Origin: Streptomyces sp. NBC_00457
Lineage (GTDB): Bacteria > Actinomycetota > Actinomycetes > Streptomycetales > Streptomycetaceae
Assembly (NCBI RefSeq): GCF_036014015.1
Contig: NZ_CP107905.1
Location: forward strand, 6,944,001 to 7,008,000
Direction of reading: 5' to 3'
Length of the DNA stretch: 64,000 bases
Numbering within the stretch: the first letter of the stretch is position 1; every line of letters starts with the position of its first letter. Below the pieces are notes generated by a model, which did not search any database, was not told where the DNA came from, and saw only the letters and a list, made by a program, of their open reading frames with translations. Positions 25,595-33,304 of this stretch are shown piece after piece. Position numbers and translations under genes: made by a program.

Positions 25595-26107
25595 TGAGCG
25601 GTGGGGCACCCGACACAGCGGAGCGATCGCCACTGCCTCGTGGCAGGCGGGGTCGAAAGGGTCGCCCTCCTGGCCGAACGCCTCCAGACCCAGCGCCCCC
25701 AGCTGGGTCCGGAGGGTGTCGGTGATGTCCTTCAGGCCCGGGGTCATGGGCTCGTGGGCGCAGGTGCGGTCGACGGCGTCCAGGACGGGCAAGAGGGAGC
25801 GCAGGACGTTGGCCACGGCGATCTCGCGTACGGCCATACGGTCCCGGCGTACCCGCTTGCGGTAGTTGTCGTACTCGGCCTTCACTCGCTGCAGGTCGGC
25901 CGTGCGCTCCTGAAGCCGACGCTGCAGCTGCGTGGGGTCCGTCCCTCGGAGCCGGTCCCGTCGGCCGAGGCGGAGGCGGTTCCCGTCGTCGTGGTGCCTT
26001 CCGCGCGCGACTTCTCGTACAGCGCCGTACCGAGGTGGAGCGTCGGGGCCGGGGCCGGTCGGCGTCAGGGCCGAGACCAGGCCGACGCCGACGATGCCCG
26101 CCGCCAT
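25595..26107 (-). pseudogene. grpE-like remnant with truncated C-terminus
   Basis: The frame from about 25950 to 25620 encodes a GrpE coiled-coil core (KAEYDNYRKRVRRDR, LLPVLDAVDRTC, LRTQLGALGLEAFGQEGDP, FDPACHEAV). GrpE is the nucleotide exchange factor of DnaK. The beta-domain that should follow HEAV is missing and the frame runs on with no stop into sequence antisense to the CBS gene. Upstream, in frame, WMAAGIVGVGLVSALTP looks like a membrane segment, not a normal GrpE start. I see no dnaK nearby. The rest of the gap to 26345 holds no gene I can support. Confidence 0.6.
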
Positions 26108-26345
26108 CCAGCCGAGCGGAGAGCGCGCGATCCGGCCGAAACGCCCGCCGCGCCCTCCGCGGGCGCCTGGGCCGTTGTCCGGGGCCAGTCCTGTGTCGTG
26201 CTGCGTGCCGGGCCGTGCCCATGGTGGTCCGGTAGTGGTCGCACCTGCGGCGACCTGATGGCCACGCCAGGAATCGGCCGACGTCGGCGAATCACCCGCG
26301 CATGGACAACTCCCGTAGCTCTCACGGGGATGCGTCGAACGCGGT

Positions 26346-27188
26346 TCACGGTGCCGACTGGATGTCCCCGCGTGTGGAGGAGGCGATGGTGTCGCTGTGG
26401 GCGAAGTCGCCCGGGGGGATGCCGGGGTGGTGGCCGAGGCCGGTCGGGGGCGCTGCCGCTGCCGAGGGGCCGAGGGTGAGGCGGGAGACGATGCGGTAGC
26501 GGTCGCCGCGGTAGACCGAGTGGACGTATTCGACGGCCTGACCCGTGGTGTCCGAGGTGAGCCGCTCGAAGAGCAGCGCGGGGGACAGCTCGGGCACGTC
26601 GAGCAGTTCGGCCTCGGCACGGGTGACGACGGTCGGCTCGATCGCCTGTACGGCCTCCTGGACGTGCACGCCGTGCTGTTCGCGCAGGTGCTCGTACAGG
26701 TCGCCGGCTTCCAGTTCCCCGGCGGACAGGGTGGGGACCAGGTCGGCCCTGATGTGCAGGTGCTCGATGGCCATCGGGGCGCCGTCGACCAGGCGCAGCC
26801 GTGCCACGTACACGATCTCGGCGGCGGGTGAGAGGCGCAGCTTGCGGCCCACGCGCGCGCCTGCCGGGATGGTGGTGAACTCCAGCAGGCGGCTCGACCA
26901 GGTCCCGGAGGCCTGAGGCACCGTCATGGCCTGCTGGGCGGAGACGAGTTCCTGGGTGATCTTCTCGGGGGCCACGAACATGCCACGGCCGTGTTCCCGC
27001 ACGAGAAGTCCCGCGGCGACCAGTTCGTCGACCGCAGCGCGCAGGGTCGGGCGGGACACGCCCAGCTGGGCGCACAGGGAGCGCTCGGAGGGGATCGCGT
27101 CGCCCGGGCGGTGCGACTCGACGAGGTCGAGGACGAAGTCGCGCACTCGCTCCCGTTTGAGCACCGCTCCTGGTTCGTCGGCCTTCAT
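26346..27188 (-). CDS. GntR/HutC-family regulator with UTRA domain
   Basis: This 280-residue protein has an N-terminal GntR winged helix (about 10-75: SERSLCAQLGVSRPTLRAAVDELVAAG) and a UTRA ligand domain (about 95-240: VYVARLRLVDGAPMAIEHLH, PALLFERLTSDTTGQAVEYV, HSVYRGDRYRIVSRLTL). The last block closely resembles the end of DasR, the GlcN-6-P/GlcNAc-6-P sensor of Streptomyces. It is divergent from a GH20 hexosaminidase, so control of an amino-sugar pathway is likely. A C-terminal tail of about 30 residues extends past the UTRA domain. Confidence 0.9.
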   Translation of the reverse strand: MKADEPGAVLKRERVRDFVLDLVESHRPGDAIPSERSLCAQLGVSRPTLRAAVDELVAAGLLVREHGRGMFVAPEKITQELVSAQQAMTVPQASGTWSSRLLEFTTIPAGARVGRKLRLSPAAEIVYVARLRLVDGAPMAIEHLHIRADLVPTLSAGELEAGDLYEHLREQHGVHVQEAVQAIEPTVVTRAEAELLDVPELSPALLFERLTSDTTGQAVEYVHSVYRGDRYRIVSRLTLGPSAAAAPPTGLGHHPGIPPGDFAHSDTIASSTRGDIQSAP

Positions 27189-27217
27189 CTCGCCCTCCCT
27201 GATGCGCGGATCCCCGG

Positions 27218-27403
27218 TTGACCAGTTGACCAGTTGGTGCCCGTGGTCGGTTCCTTGGCCGGTTCCTTGGTCAGGAAAGTCTAACTGCCGCCGACCAAAT
27301 CCCTTGCAGACGCAAGGGGTTGACGCCGCGATTGGTCTATGCCACCTTCATCCCCACATCGACAGATGAGCTGTCCAGTGGACCTCACTGGTCAAGTGGT
27401 CAG
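27218..27403. promoter_or_regulatory. Operator cluster between gntR-type regulator and hexosaminidase gene
   Basis: Tandem octamers TTGACCAG-TTGACCAG (27218-27233), read on the minus strand as CTGGTCAA twice, lie 30-45 bases upstream of the regulator. CTGGTCAA-GTGGTCAG (27388-27403) lies about 47-62 bases upstream of the hexosaminidase. The core TGGTC equals the half-site of the DasR operator (TGGTCTAGACCA). Between them are a 12-base tandem repeat (27248-27271, 11 of 12 identical) and a perfect inverted repeat CCCTTGC-AGAC-GCAAGGG (27301-27318), flanked by GACCAAAT and ATTGGTC. Autoregulation plus control of GH20 is the simplest reading. Confidence 0.65.
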
Positions 27404-27449
27404 GTCCTCCAGGGGTGAACCCTCACACGACCCGTTCCGGAGGCGAGCC

Positions 27450-28964
27450 ATGCCCGCACTCGTACCTCGTCCCACCGAGGCCACGCTCCGGCCCGGCCAC
27501 TTCGCCCTCGACGACGACACCGAACTGCACCTCGGCCCAGGCGCCGAACCGGCCGCGGACCTGCTGCGCACCCTGCTCGCCCCCGCCACCGGACTGCCTC
27601 TACGACCGTCCCCGGACGGCCAGTTCACCCTGACGCTCGACTCCGGCCTCGGCCACCTGGGAGAAGAGGGCTACGTCCTCACCATCGACCCGCACGCCGT
27701 GTCACTGCGCGCCGCGCACCCCACCGGCCTGCTGCGCGGTATCCAGACGATCCGTCAACTCCTGCCCCCACGGGCCCTGTCGGCGACCCCGCAGCGCGGG
27801 ACGCCGTGGCTGTTGCCGTGCGCCGACATCACCGATGTCCCGCGGCACCCCTGGCGCGGCGCGATGCTGGACGTGGCACGCCACTTCCAGCCCGTCTCCT
27901 ATCTGCGCCGGTACGTAGATGTCCTGGCCCTGCACAAGATCAGCGTCTTCCATCTGCATCTCACCGACGACCAGGGCTGGCGCATGCCGGTCGCCGCCTA
28001 CCCCAAGCTCACCGAGATCGGCGGCCACCGCGCCGAGTCGCAGCAGGGCCCGGCCGGCAGCGCCACGTACGACGGCGTCCCGCACGGCGGGGCGTACACG
28101 CGGGCCGAACTCAGCGACCTTGTCCGGTACGCGGCCGCTCGCGGTGTCACCGTCATGCCCGAGATCGAGATGCCCGGACATGTACGAGCCGCCCTCGCCG
28201 CCTATCCCCACCTGGGCAACCACCCCGAGCGCACCCTCGACGTCTGGACCCGCTGGGGCGTGTGCGACACCGTGCTCGGCGTCCACGACGAGGTCCTCGA
28301 CTTCTGCCGCACCGTCCTCGACGAGGTGATGGACGTCTTCCCCTCGCTGTACATCCACGTCGGCGGCGAGGAGTGCCCCACCACCGAGTGGACGCACAGC
28401 GCCGCCGCCCGCGAACGAGCGACGGCGGAGGGGCTGCCCAACCCCGAGGCCCTGCACGGCTGGTTCCTCGGACAGATCGGCGACTTCCTCCTCCGGCGCG
28501 GGCGCCGCCCGGTCGGCTGGGCCGAGACCGGTGCCGAACTGCCCCTGGACTTCACCGTGTTGACGTGGCGGGACTCGTCCCACACCTTGACGGCGGCCCG
28601 TCGCGGCCACGCCGTCGTCAGCGCGTATCACCGGGCCACCTACCTCGACTACGCCCAGTCCGAGGACCCCCTCGAACCGCCGGCCCAGCCCGGAACCGTC
28701 GTAGATCTGCGGGCCGTTCATGCCCACGACCCCGTACCCGAGGCCGCCGACGCCGACGCGGCCGGGCGGGTGCTCGGCACCCAGGCCCAGCTGTGGACGG
28801 AGTTCGTCACGACGCCCGCCCACATCGAGTACCTCACCTATCCGCGGCTGTGCGCCCTCGCCGACCGCGGCTGGAGCGGCGCGAGCGACTGGGCCGACTT
28901 CCGTTCCCGCCTCGACGAGCACACGGCACGGCTCGACGCGCTCGGCGTCCGGTACCACCCCTGA
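27450..28964 (+). CDS. GH20 beta-N-acetylhexosaminidase
   Basis: The 504-residue protein has an N-terminal GH20b-like domain (about 1-125) and a catalytic barrel with RGAMLDVARHF, HLHLTDDQGWR, VMPEIEMPGH and YIHVGGEECPTTEW. GH20 enzymes release terminal GlcNAc or GalNAc by substrate-assisted catalysis with an Asp-Glu pair; here the pair is Glu307-Glu308. No signal peptide is seen, so it probably works inside the cell on imported oligosaccharides. GGAGG lies six bases before the ATG. It is divergent from the GntR-type regulator and shares its operators. Confidence 0.92.
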   Translation: MPALVPRPTEATLRPGHFALDDDTELHLGPGAEPAADLLRTLLAPATGLPLRPSPDGQFTLTLDSGLGHLGEEGYVLTIDPHAVSLRAAHPTGLLRGIQTIRQLLPPRALSATPQRGTPWLLPCADITDVPRHPWRGAMLDVARHFQPVSYLRRYVDVLALHKISVFHLHLTDDQGWRMPVAAYPKLTEIGGHRAESQQGPAGSATYDGVPHGGAYTRAELSDLVRYAAARGVTVMPEIEMPGHVRAALAAYPHLGNHPERTLDVWTRWGVCDTVLGVHDEVLDFCRTVLDEVMDVFPSLYIHVGGEECPTTEWTHSAAARERATAEGLPNPEALHGWFLGQIGDFLLRRGRRPVGWAETGAELPLDFTVLTWRDSSHTLTAARRGHAVVSAYHRATYLDYAQSEDPLEPPAQPGTVVDLRAVHAHDPVPEAADADAAGRVLGTQAQLWTEFVTTPAHIEYLTYPRLCALADRGWSGASDWADFRSRLDEHTARLDALGVRYHP

Positions 28965-29020
28965 CCCCGTCCCGTTCCGGGAATTCCGGGAAGCCCCCAC
29001 CGTTCTGGAGAGGAACAAGG

Positions 29021-30448
29021 ATGAGATTCGCGAAGAACCGGCTGCGCACCACCGCGGTCACCGCCGTAGCGGCGGCCATGGGTGCCGCCGCGCTCACCGC
29101 ACTCCCCACCACCGCGAGCGCGGCCGCCGACGGGCTGAGCGTCCAGTACCGTACGAGCGCCACCGGAGCCAGTGCCGACCAGGCCGAGCCCTGGTTCAAG
29201 GTGACGAACACCGGTACCGCGAGCGTGCAGTTGAGCGGCGTCAAGATCCGCTACTACTTCAAGGCCGACTCGGCGAGCGCGAGTTACCGTTTTGCCTGTT
29301 CCTGGGCCGTCAAGGGCTGCGCCAACGTCACGGGCACCTTCGGCACGCTCGCCAACCCGACCGCCACCGCCGACCGTTACCTGGAGATCGGCTTCACCTC
29401 CGGTGCCGGTTCGCTCGCTCCGGGCGCCGACACGGGTGACATGCAGCTGCGCTTCCACCAGTCGACGTGGGCGCCGCTGAACCAGAGCGACGACTACTCC
29501 TTCGGCGCCGCCCGGACGTCGTACGGCGACTGGTCCAAAGTCACGGCGCAACTGTCCGGCACCACCGTGTGGGGCACGGCCCCCGCGGGCAACGAGCCGA
29601 CGGACCCGCCCACCGACCCGCCGACCGATCCTCCGGCCGACGGTGCCGCGCTGTTCGACGACTTCAACTACAGCAGCCACACCGACCCGAAGATCTCGGC
29701 CAACGGCTGGAGCGTGCGCGCCAACTCCGGCGGCCCCGGCGTGCCCGGCGCCACCTGGGCGCCCGAGAACGTCACCTTCGCCACCACGGGCGGCAACTCC
29801 ATCATGAACCTGGAGACCTCCACCGCCGGCACCGCGGGAAGCACCGAGCACACCGAGATCCTCACCCGGGCCATGAAGTTCAAGAACGGCACCTACGCGG
29901 CCCGGGTCAAGTTCAGCGACGCGCCCAAGTACGGGCCGGACGGCGACCGTCTCGTCCAGACGTTCTTCACCATCAACGACCTCAAGGCACCGCTGGCCGA
30001 CGACTACGCCGAGTACGACTTCGAGTACCTGCCCAACGGCGGCTGGGGCGAGCCGGCGAACATCCTCTACACGACGTCCTGGGAGACCTACCAGGCCGAC
30101 CCGTGGGTGGCGGTCAACCAGCACACCGAGAGCCGCCAGAGCTACGCCGGCTGGCACGACCTGGTGCTGACCATCGACAACAGCACCATCAAGTACTACG
30201 TCGACGGACAGCTCTTCGGCACGCACGACGCCGCGTATCTGCCGGAGCGGCCCATGTCGATCAACTTCAACCAGTGGCTGATCGACCTCGCGGGCCAGAC
30301 GGGCACCACCGCGCGGGCGTACGACCAGCAGGTCGACTACGTCCTTCACGTCAAGGACCAGGTCCTCACGCCCGCTCAGGTCGCCGCGAAGGTGACGGCG
30401 TACCGCGGCGCGGGCACCGTGTTCCAGGACACCGTTCCCAGCAGCTGA
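29021..30448 (+). CDS. Secreted CBM-linked GH16-like glycanase
   Basis: The 475-residue precursor has a signal peptide ending near TTASAAAD. A CBM3-like cellulose-binding module follows (about 38-175, AEPWFKVTNTGTASVQLSGV, KIRYYFKAD). A Pro/Thr/Asp linker (EPTDPPTDPPTDPPADG) leads to a GH16-like catalytic domain with Glu331-Tyr-Asp333-Phe-Glu335, the ExDxE catalytic motif. It probably attacks beta-glucans or similar wall polymers while tethered to crystalline glycan. It follows the hexosaminidase by 56 bases and may be cotranscribed. Confidence 0.85.
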   Translation: MRFAKNRLRTTAVTAVAAAMGAAALTALPTTASAAADGLSVQYRTSATGASADQAEPWFKVTNTGTASVQLSGVKIRYYFKADSASASYRFACSWAVKGCANVTGTFGTLANPTATADRYLEIGFTSGAGSLAPGADTGDMQLRFHQSTWAPLNQSDDYSFGAARTSYGDWSKVTAQLSGTTVWGTAPAGNEPTDPPTDPPTDPPADGAALFDDFNYSSHTDPKISANGWSVRANSGGPGVPGATWAPENVTFATTGGNSIMNLETSTAGTAGSTEHTEILTRAMKFKNGTYAARVKFSDAPKYGPDGDRLVQTFFTINDLKAPLADDYAEYDFEYLPNGGWGEPANILYTTSWETYQADPWVAVNQHTESRQSYAGWHDLVLTIDNSTIKYYVDGQLFGTHDAAYLPERPMSINFNQWLIDLAGQTGTTARAYDQQVDYVLHVKDQVLTPAQVAAKVTAYRGAGTVFQDTVPSS

Positions 30449-30456
30449 TCCCCGTA

Positions 30457-30499
30457 CCCGGCGCCGGGGTCCTGTCGATCAGCGGGCCCCGGCGCCGGG
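30457..30499. terminator. Bidirectional hairpin between convergent genes
   Basis: CCCGGCGCCGGGG (30457-30469) and CCCCGGCGCCGGG (30487-30499) are exactly complementary with a 17-base loop; each arm is also nearly self-complementary. The right arm encodes the last residues of the regulator, and its stop (30479-30481) is in the loop. It lies nine bases after the stop of the glycanase gene. Confidence 0.7.
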
Positions 30500-31462
30500 C
30501 TGACGGCTCGCGGCGGCCTGGACGATGGCCGAGCACCACGCGATGTCCGTGGCGTCGCCGGGCGCCTCGGTCACGGCGTCGAGCCAGCGCTGCCAGAGGT
30601 CCGCCTTGCTCCAGGCCGTGAAGCGCCTGTGCGCGGTGGAGTGCGAGATCCCGAACTGGGCCGGGAGCTGCTGCCAGCCGCAGCCGGAGGTGAGGACGTA
30701 GACGACGGCGGTGAACGCCGCTCGTTCGTTCGCGGTACGCGAGGGCAGGAGGGGTTCCGCGGCGGCCCACAGGGCGTCCGGCACGAGATGCCGTGCCAGG
30801 ACCGGGCTCACGGTGACGGAGAGGCGGTTGCGCATCTCCTCGTCGTCGGCCGGCTTCGGCGCCGTCGGCTCCACGGCTGCCGTACCGCCCGCTTCCTCGG
30901 GCCCCGCGGCCCGCTGGTCCGTCGCCTCGTCGGCGCCCCCGGACCGGTAGTTCCGCCACTGCGCGAGCAGGTCGTGGTGGCTGTTGCGGACCCAGCGCAT
31001 GTAGTCGCGCATGTTGACCAGGCGGCGGCGGGGCGCTTCCTCGTCCGGGCCGAGCAGCGCGATGGCCTGTTCGGCGAGCTGCTCCTGCCGGTCCAGATAG
31101 CGGCGCTCACCGGCCAGGAAGCTGCCCCACACGTCGTCGTCGACGCGGAAGTAGTGGCTGCGCTCGCCCGGCACGGCGTGCCGCCTGATGAACCCCGCCT
31201 CGACCAGCCGCCGGGTCGCCAGTGAGACGGAGCCGGCGCTGACCTGGAGGGCACGGGCCAGTTCCGCCGAGGAGACGTACGGGACATCCGTGATGAGCAG
31301 GTAGGCGATGATGCGGCCGTCCATCCGGCTGCTGCCCGCCGCTTCCCATACCAGCCCGACCTCCTCGACGAACGACTCCCGGCTCCAGCCGCCGCCACTG
31401 CCATGAGGCGCGGTGGTGCTGTGTGGGCCGCGTGCGGTGCTGGCCGGAGCGTCGCCGGACAT
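30479..31462 (-). CDS. GbsR/MarR-type regulator fused to an IS5-type transposase N-terminal domain
   Basis: This 327-residue protein begins with a GbsR/MarR winged helix (about 25-115: GRIIAYLLITDVPYVSSAEL, LQVSAGSVSLATRRLVEAG, VPGERSHYFRVDD). A helical region follows (about 115-175), then an Ala/Glu/Pro linker. Residues about 226-310 (LVPDALWAAAEPLLPS, AFTAVVYVLTSGCGWQQLP, HSTAHRRFTAWSKADLWQR) match the DUF4096-type N-terminal DNA-binding domain of IS5-family transposases. The DDE catalytic part is absent. GGAGGA lies about seven bases before ATG 31462; an upstream ATG at 31486 has no site. It is divergent from the peptide-import operon and is its likely regulator. Confidence 0.85.
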   Translation of the reverse strand: MSGDAPASTARGPHSTTAPHGSGGGWSRESFVEEVGLVWEAAGSSRMDGRIIAYLLITDVPYVSSAELARALQVSAGSVSLATRRLVEAGFIRRHAVPGERSHYFRVDDDVWGSFLAGERRYLDRQEQLAEQAIALLGPDEEAPRRRLVNMRDYMRWVRNSHHDLLAQWRNYRSGGADEATDQRAAGPEEAGGTAAVEPTAPKPADDEEMRNRLSVTVSPVLARHLVPDALWAAAEPLLPSRTANERAAFTAVVYVLTSGCGWQQLPAQFGISHSTAHRRFTAWSKADLWQRWLDAVTEAPGDATDIAWCSAIVQAAASRQPGAGAR

Positions 31463-31494
31463 TGATTCCTCCACGTAAACTTTCATCTCATGCT

Positions 31495-31502
31495 AAACGT
31501 TT
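31495..31502. promoter_or_regulatory. Palindrome AAACGTTT in the regulator/ABC operon divergent region
   Basis: AAACGTTT is a perfect eight-base palindrome inside the near-palindrome GCTAAACGTTTCGC, 33 bases upstream of the fused regulator's start. A related AAACTTTC lies next to it. In this GC-rich genome such an AT-rich patch in a divergent promoter is a candidate operator for the regulator. Confidence 0.4.
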
Positions 31503-31636
31503 CGCAGCTTTGCATTGACATGGCATCTCAGTGACGACCAGTATCCCGGTTACGCGCCCCCGGTGAGCACCTGGCCGCCCAGCCCCCTTCCCCGGGCCGG
31601 ACGGTGGCGCGCGCCCTGCTCTCCCCTGGAGTCGTC

Positions 31637-33238
31637 GTGCCCAGATCACCCCTGTCCACAGCCCCGGCGAGCCTATCTCTGGCCCTTGTCCTCAGCCTCG
31701 CCCTCGCCGGTTGCTCCGGCTCCACCCAGAGCGGAGGCGATGCGGCGAAGGCCGGATTCTCGGTCGCCGTCGGGGAGCCCGACCATCTCACTCCGGGCCG
31801 CAGCACCGTCGGCTGGGACCAACTGCGCGTCCTGTTCGCCCCCCTGGTGAAGGTCGACCAGAAGGGCGAGGTCAGTTACGTCCAGGCGGAGTCGGTGACC
31901 TCCACCGACGCCCGGCACTGGACCATCAAGCTCCGTTCGGGCTGGACGTTCCACAACGGGGAGGCGGTGACCGCCCAGAGCTACGCCGACGCCTGGAACG
32001 CGACCGCCTACGGCCCGAACGCCTGGGCGGCCAATGGCCAGCTCGCCGGGATCGAGGGGTACGCGGCGCTCAATCCGGCCAAGGGCACACCGAAGACCAA
32101 GACTCTCTCCGGTGTGAAGGTCGTCGACACCACGACGCTGAAGGTCACCCTCTCCAGGCCGGACAGCCAGTTCCCGCTGCAGCTCACCCCCAGTCAGACC
32201 GGCTTCTACCCGATGCCGAAGGCGGCGTTCACGGACCCCGAGGCCTACGACAAGAAGCCGATCGGCAACGGCCCCTTCAAGATGTCCACCGCCTGGACGG
32301 CCGACCAGGGCACCACCGTCAGCACCTACGCGGCATACAAGGGCACCAAGCCGAAGTCCTCCGCCATCACCTTCAAGAGCTACACCGACCTCAACACCGC
32401 CTACACCGACGCGCTGGCGGGCAACACCGATGTCATCGGTGTCCCGGTCAGCAAGTACGGCCAGGCCAAGGCCGACTTCGGGGACCGGCTGCACACCTAC
32501 GAGGCCCCGTCGCTGGAGTTCATGGGCCTGCCCCTGTCCGGAAAGCGGTTCGAGGACGTCCGGCTGCGCAAGGCGCTGTCCATGGCCATCGACAGGAACG
32601 CGGTCAACAAGGCCATCTACGGCGGCCTCTACACCCCGGCCACCTCCCTCACTCCGCCCTCGGAGGTCGGCGCCGAGACCGACGTCTGCGACGCCTGCGC
32701 GTACGACCCGGCCGCCGCGAAGAAGCTGCTCGCCGAGGCGGGCGGCTGGTCCGGCGAGCTGACGATCACCTACCCGGGAGGGCTCGGCCTCGACGAGCTC
32801 TACAAGGCGGTCGCCAACCAGATCAGGCAGAATCTGGGCATCGCCGACGTCAGGGCCGAGCCCACCGCGGACTGGGCGGAGTTCAGCGAGAAGGCGTTCG
32901 CCGACAAGATCACCGGGCTCAACCACGCGCACTGGGGCGCCCTCTACCCCAGCATGCAGGCCACCCTGCGCGGCATCTTCACCGAGGCCGGCGGCTGCCA
33001 GGTGTGCAGCCACTACAGCGACGCCGAGGTCGACAAGCTGCTCCAGCAGGCCGACAGCGCGACCGACGCCGCCGCGGCGCAGCGGCTCTACAACGACGCC
33101 CAGAAGCGGATCCTCCAGGACTTCCCGGTGATCCCGCTCTTCTACGGCAGCTACATCTACGCCAGCACCGACCAGGTCACCGGGGTGACCGTGGGCCCGG
33201 CCGACGTCGACCTCAGTTCGATCTCCGTCGTCGGCTGA
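31637..33238 (+). CDS. ABC transporter lipoprotein, oligopeptide-type substrate-binding (SBP_bac_5)
   Basis: This 533-residue protein has a lipoprotein signal (SLALVLSLALAGCSG, lipid Cys in the LAGC box) and the SBP_bac_5 fold: RSGWTFHNGEAVTAQSYADA, PLSGKRFEDVRLRKALSMAI and KRILQDFPVIPLFY. It captures peptides or similar solutes outside the cell for the permeases encoded downstream. I chose GTG 31637 because TGGAG is about seven bases upstream and the signal peptide starts there. Two Cys pairs in the mature part (VCDACAYDP, GCQVCSHYS) are unusual and could form disulphides. Confidence 0.9.
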   Translation: MPRSPLSTAPASLSLALVLSLALAGCSGSTQSGGDAAKAGFSVAVGEPDHLTPGRSTVGWDQLRVLFAPLVKVDQKGEVSYVQAESVTSTDARHWTIKLRSGWTFHNGEAVTAQSYADAWNATAYGPNAWAANGQLAGIEGYAALNPAKGTPKTKTLSGVKVVDTTTLKVTLSRPDSQFPLQLTPSQTGFYPMPKAAFTDPEAYDKKPIGNGPFKMSTAWTADQGTTVSTYAAYKGTKPKSSAITFKSYTDLNTAYTDALAGNTDVIGVPVSKYGQAKADFGDRLHTYEAPSLEFMGLPLSGKRFEDVRLRKALSMAIDRNAVNKAIYGGLYTPATSLTPPSEVGAETDVCDACAYDPAAAKKLLAEAGGWSGELTITYPGGLGLDELYKAVANQIRQNLGIADVRAEPTADWAEFSEKAFADKITGLNHAHWGALYPSMQATLRGIFTEAGGCQVCSHYSDAEVDKLLQQADSATDAAAAQRLYNDAQKRILQDFPVIPLFYGSYIYASTDQVTGVTVGPADVDLSSISVVG

Positions 33239-33304
33239 CCGTCGCGTACGCGCACCCGCACGTCCGCACCCTCTCGCCCCCACACTCCGGAGACCCGCAC
33301 CCGC

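Noticed and set aside
27806..30448. An apparent 880-residue fusion ending in the CBM-GH16 glycanase
   Set aside because: Its first half is a frame-shifted reading of the GH20 gene. The glycanase has its own signal peptide and site at 29021.
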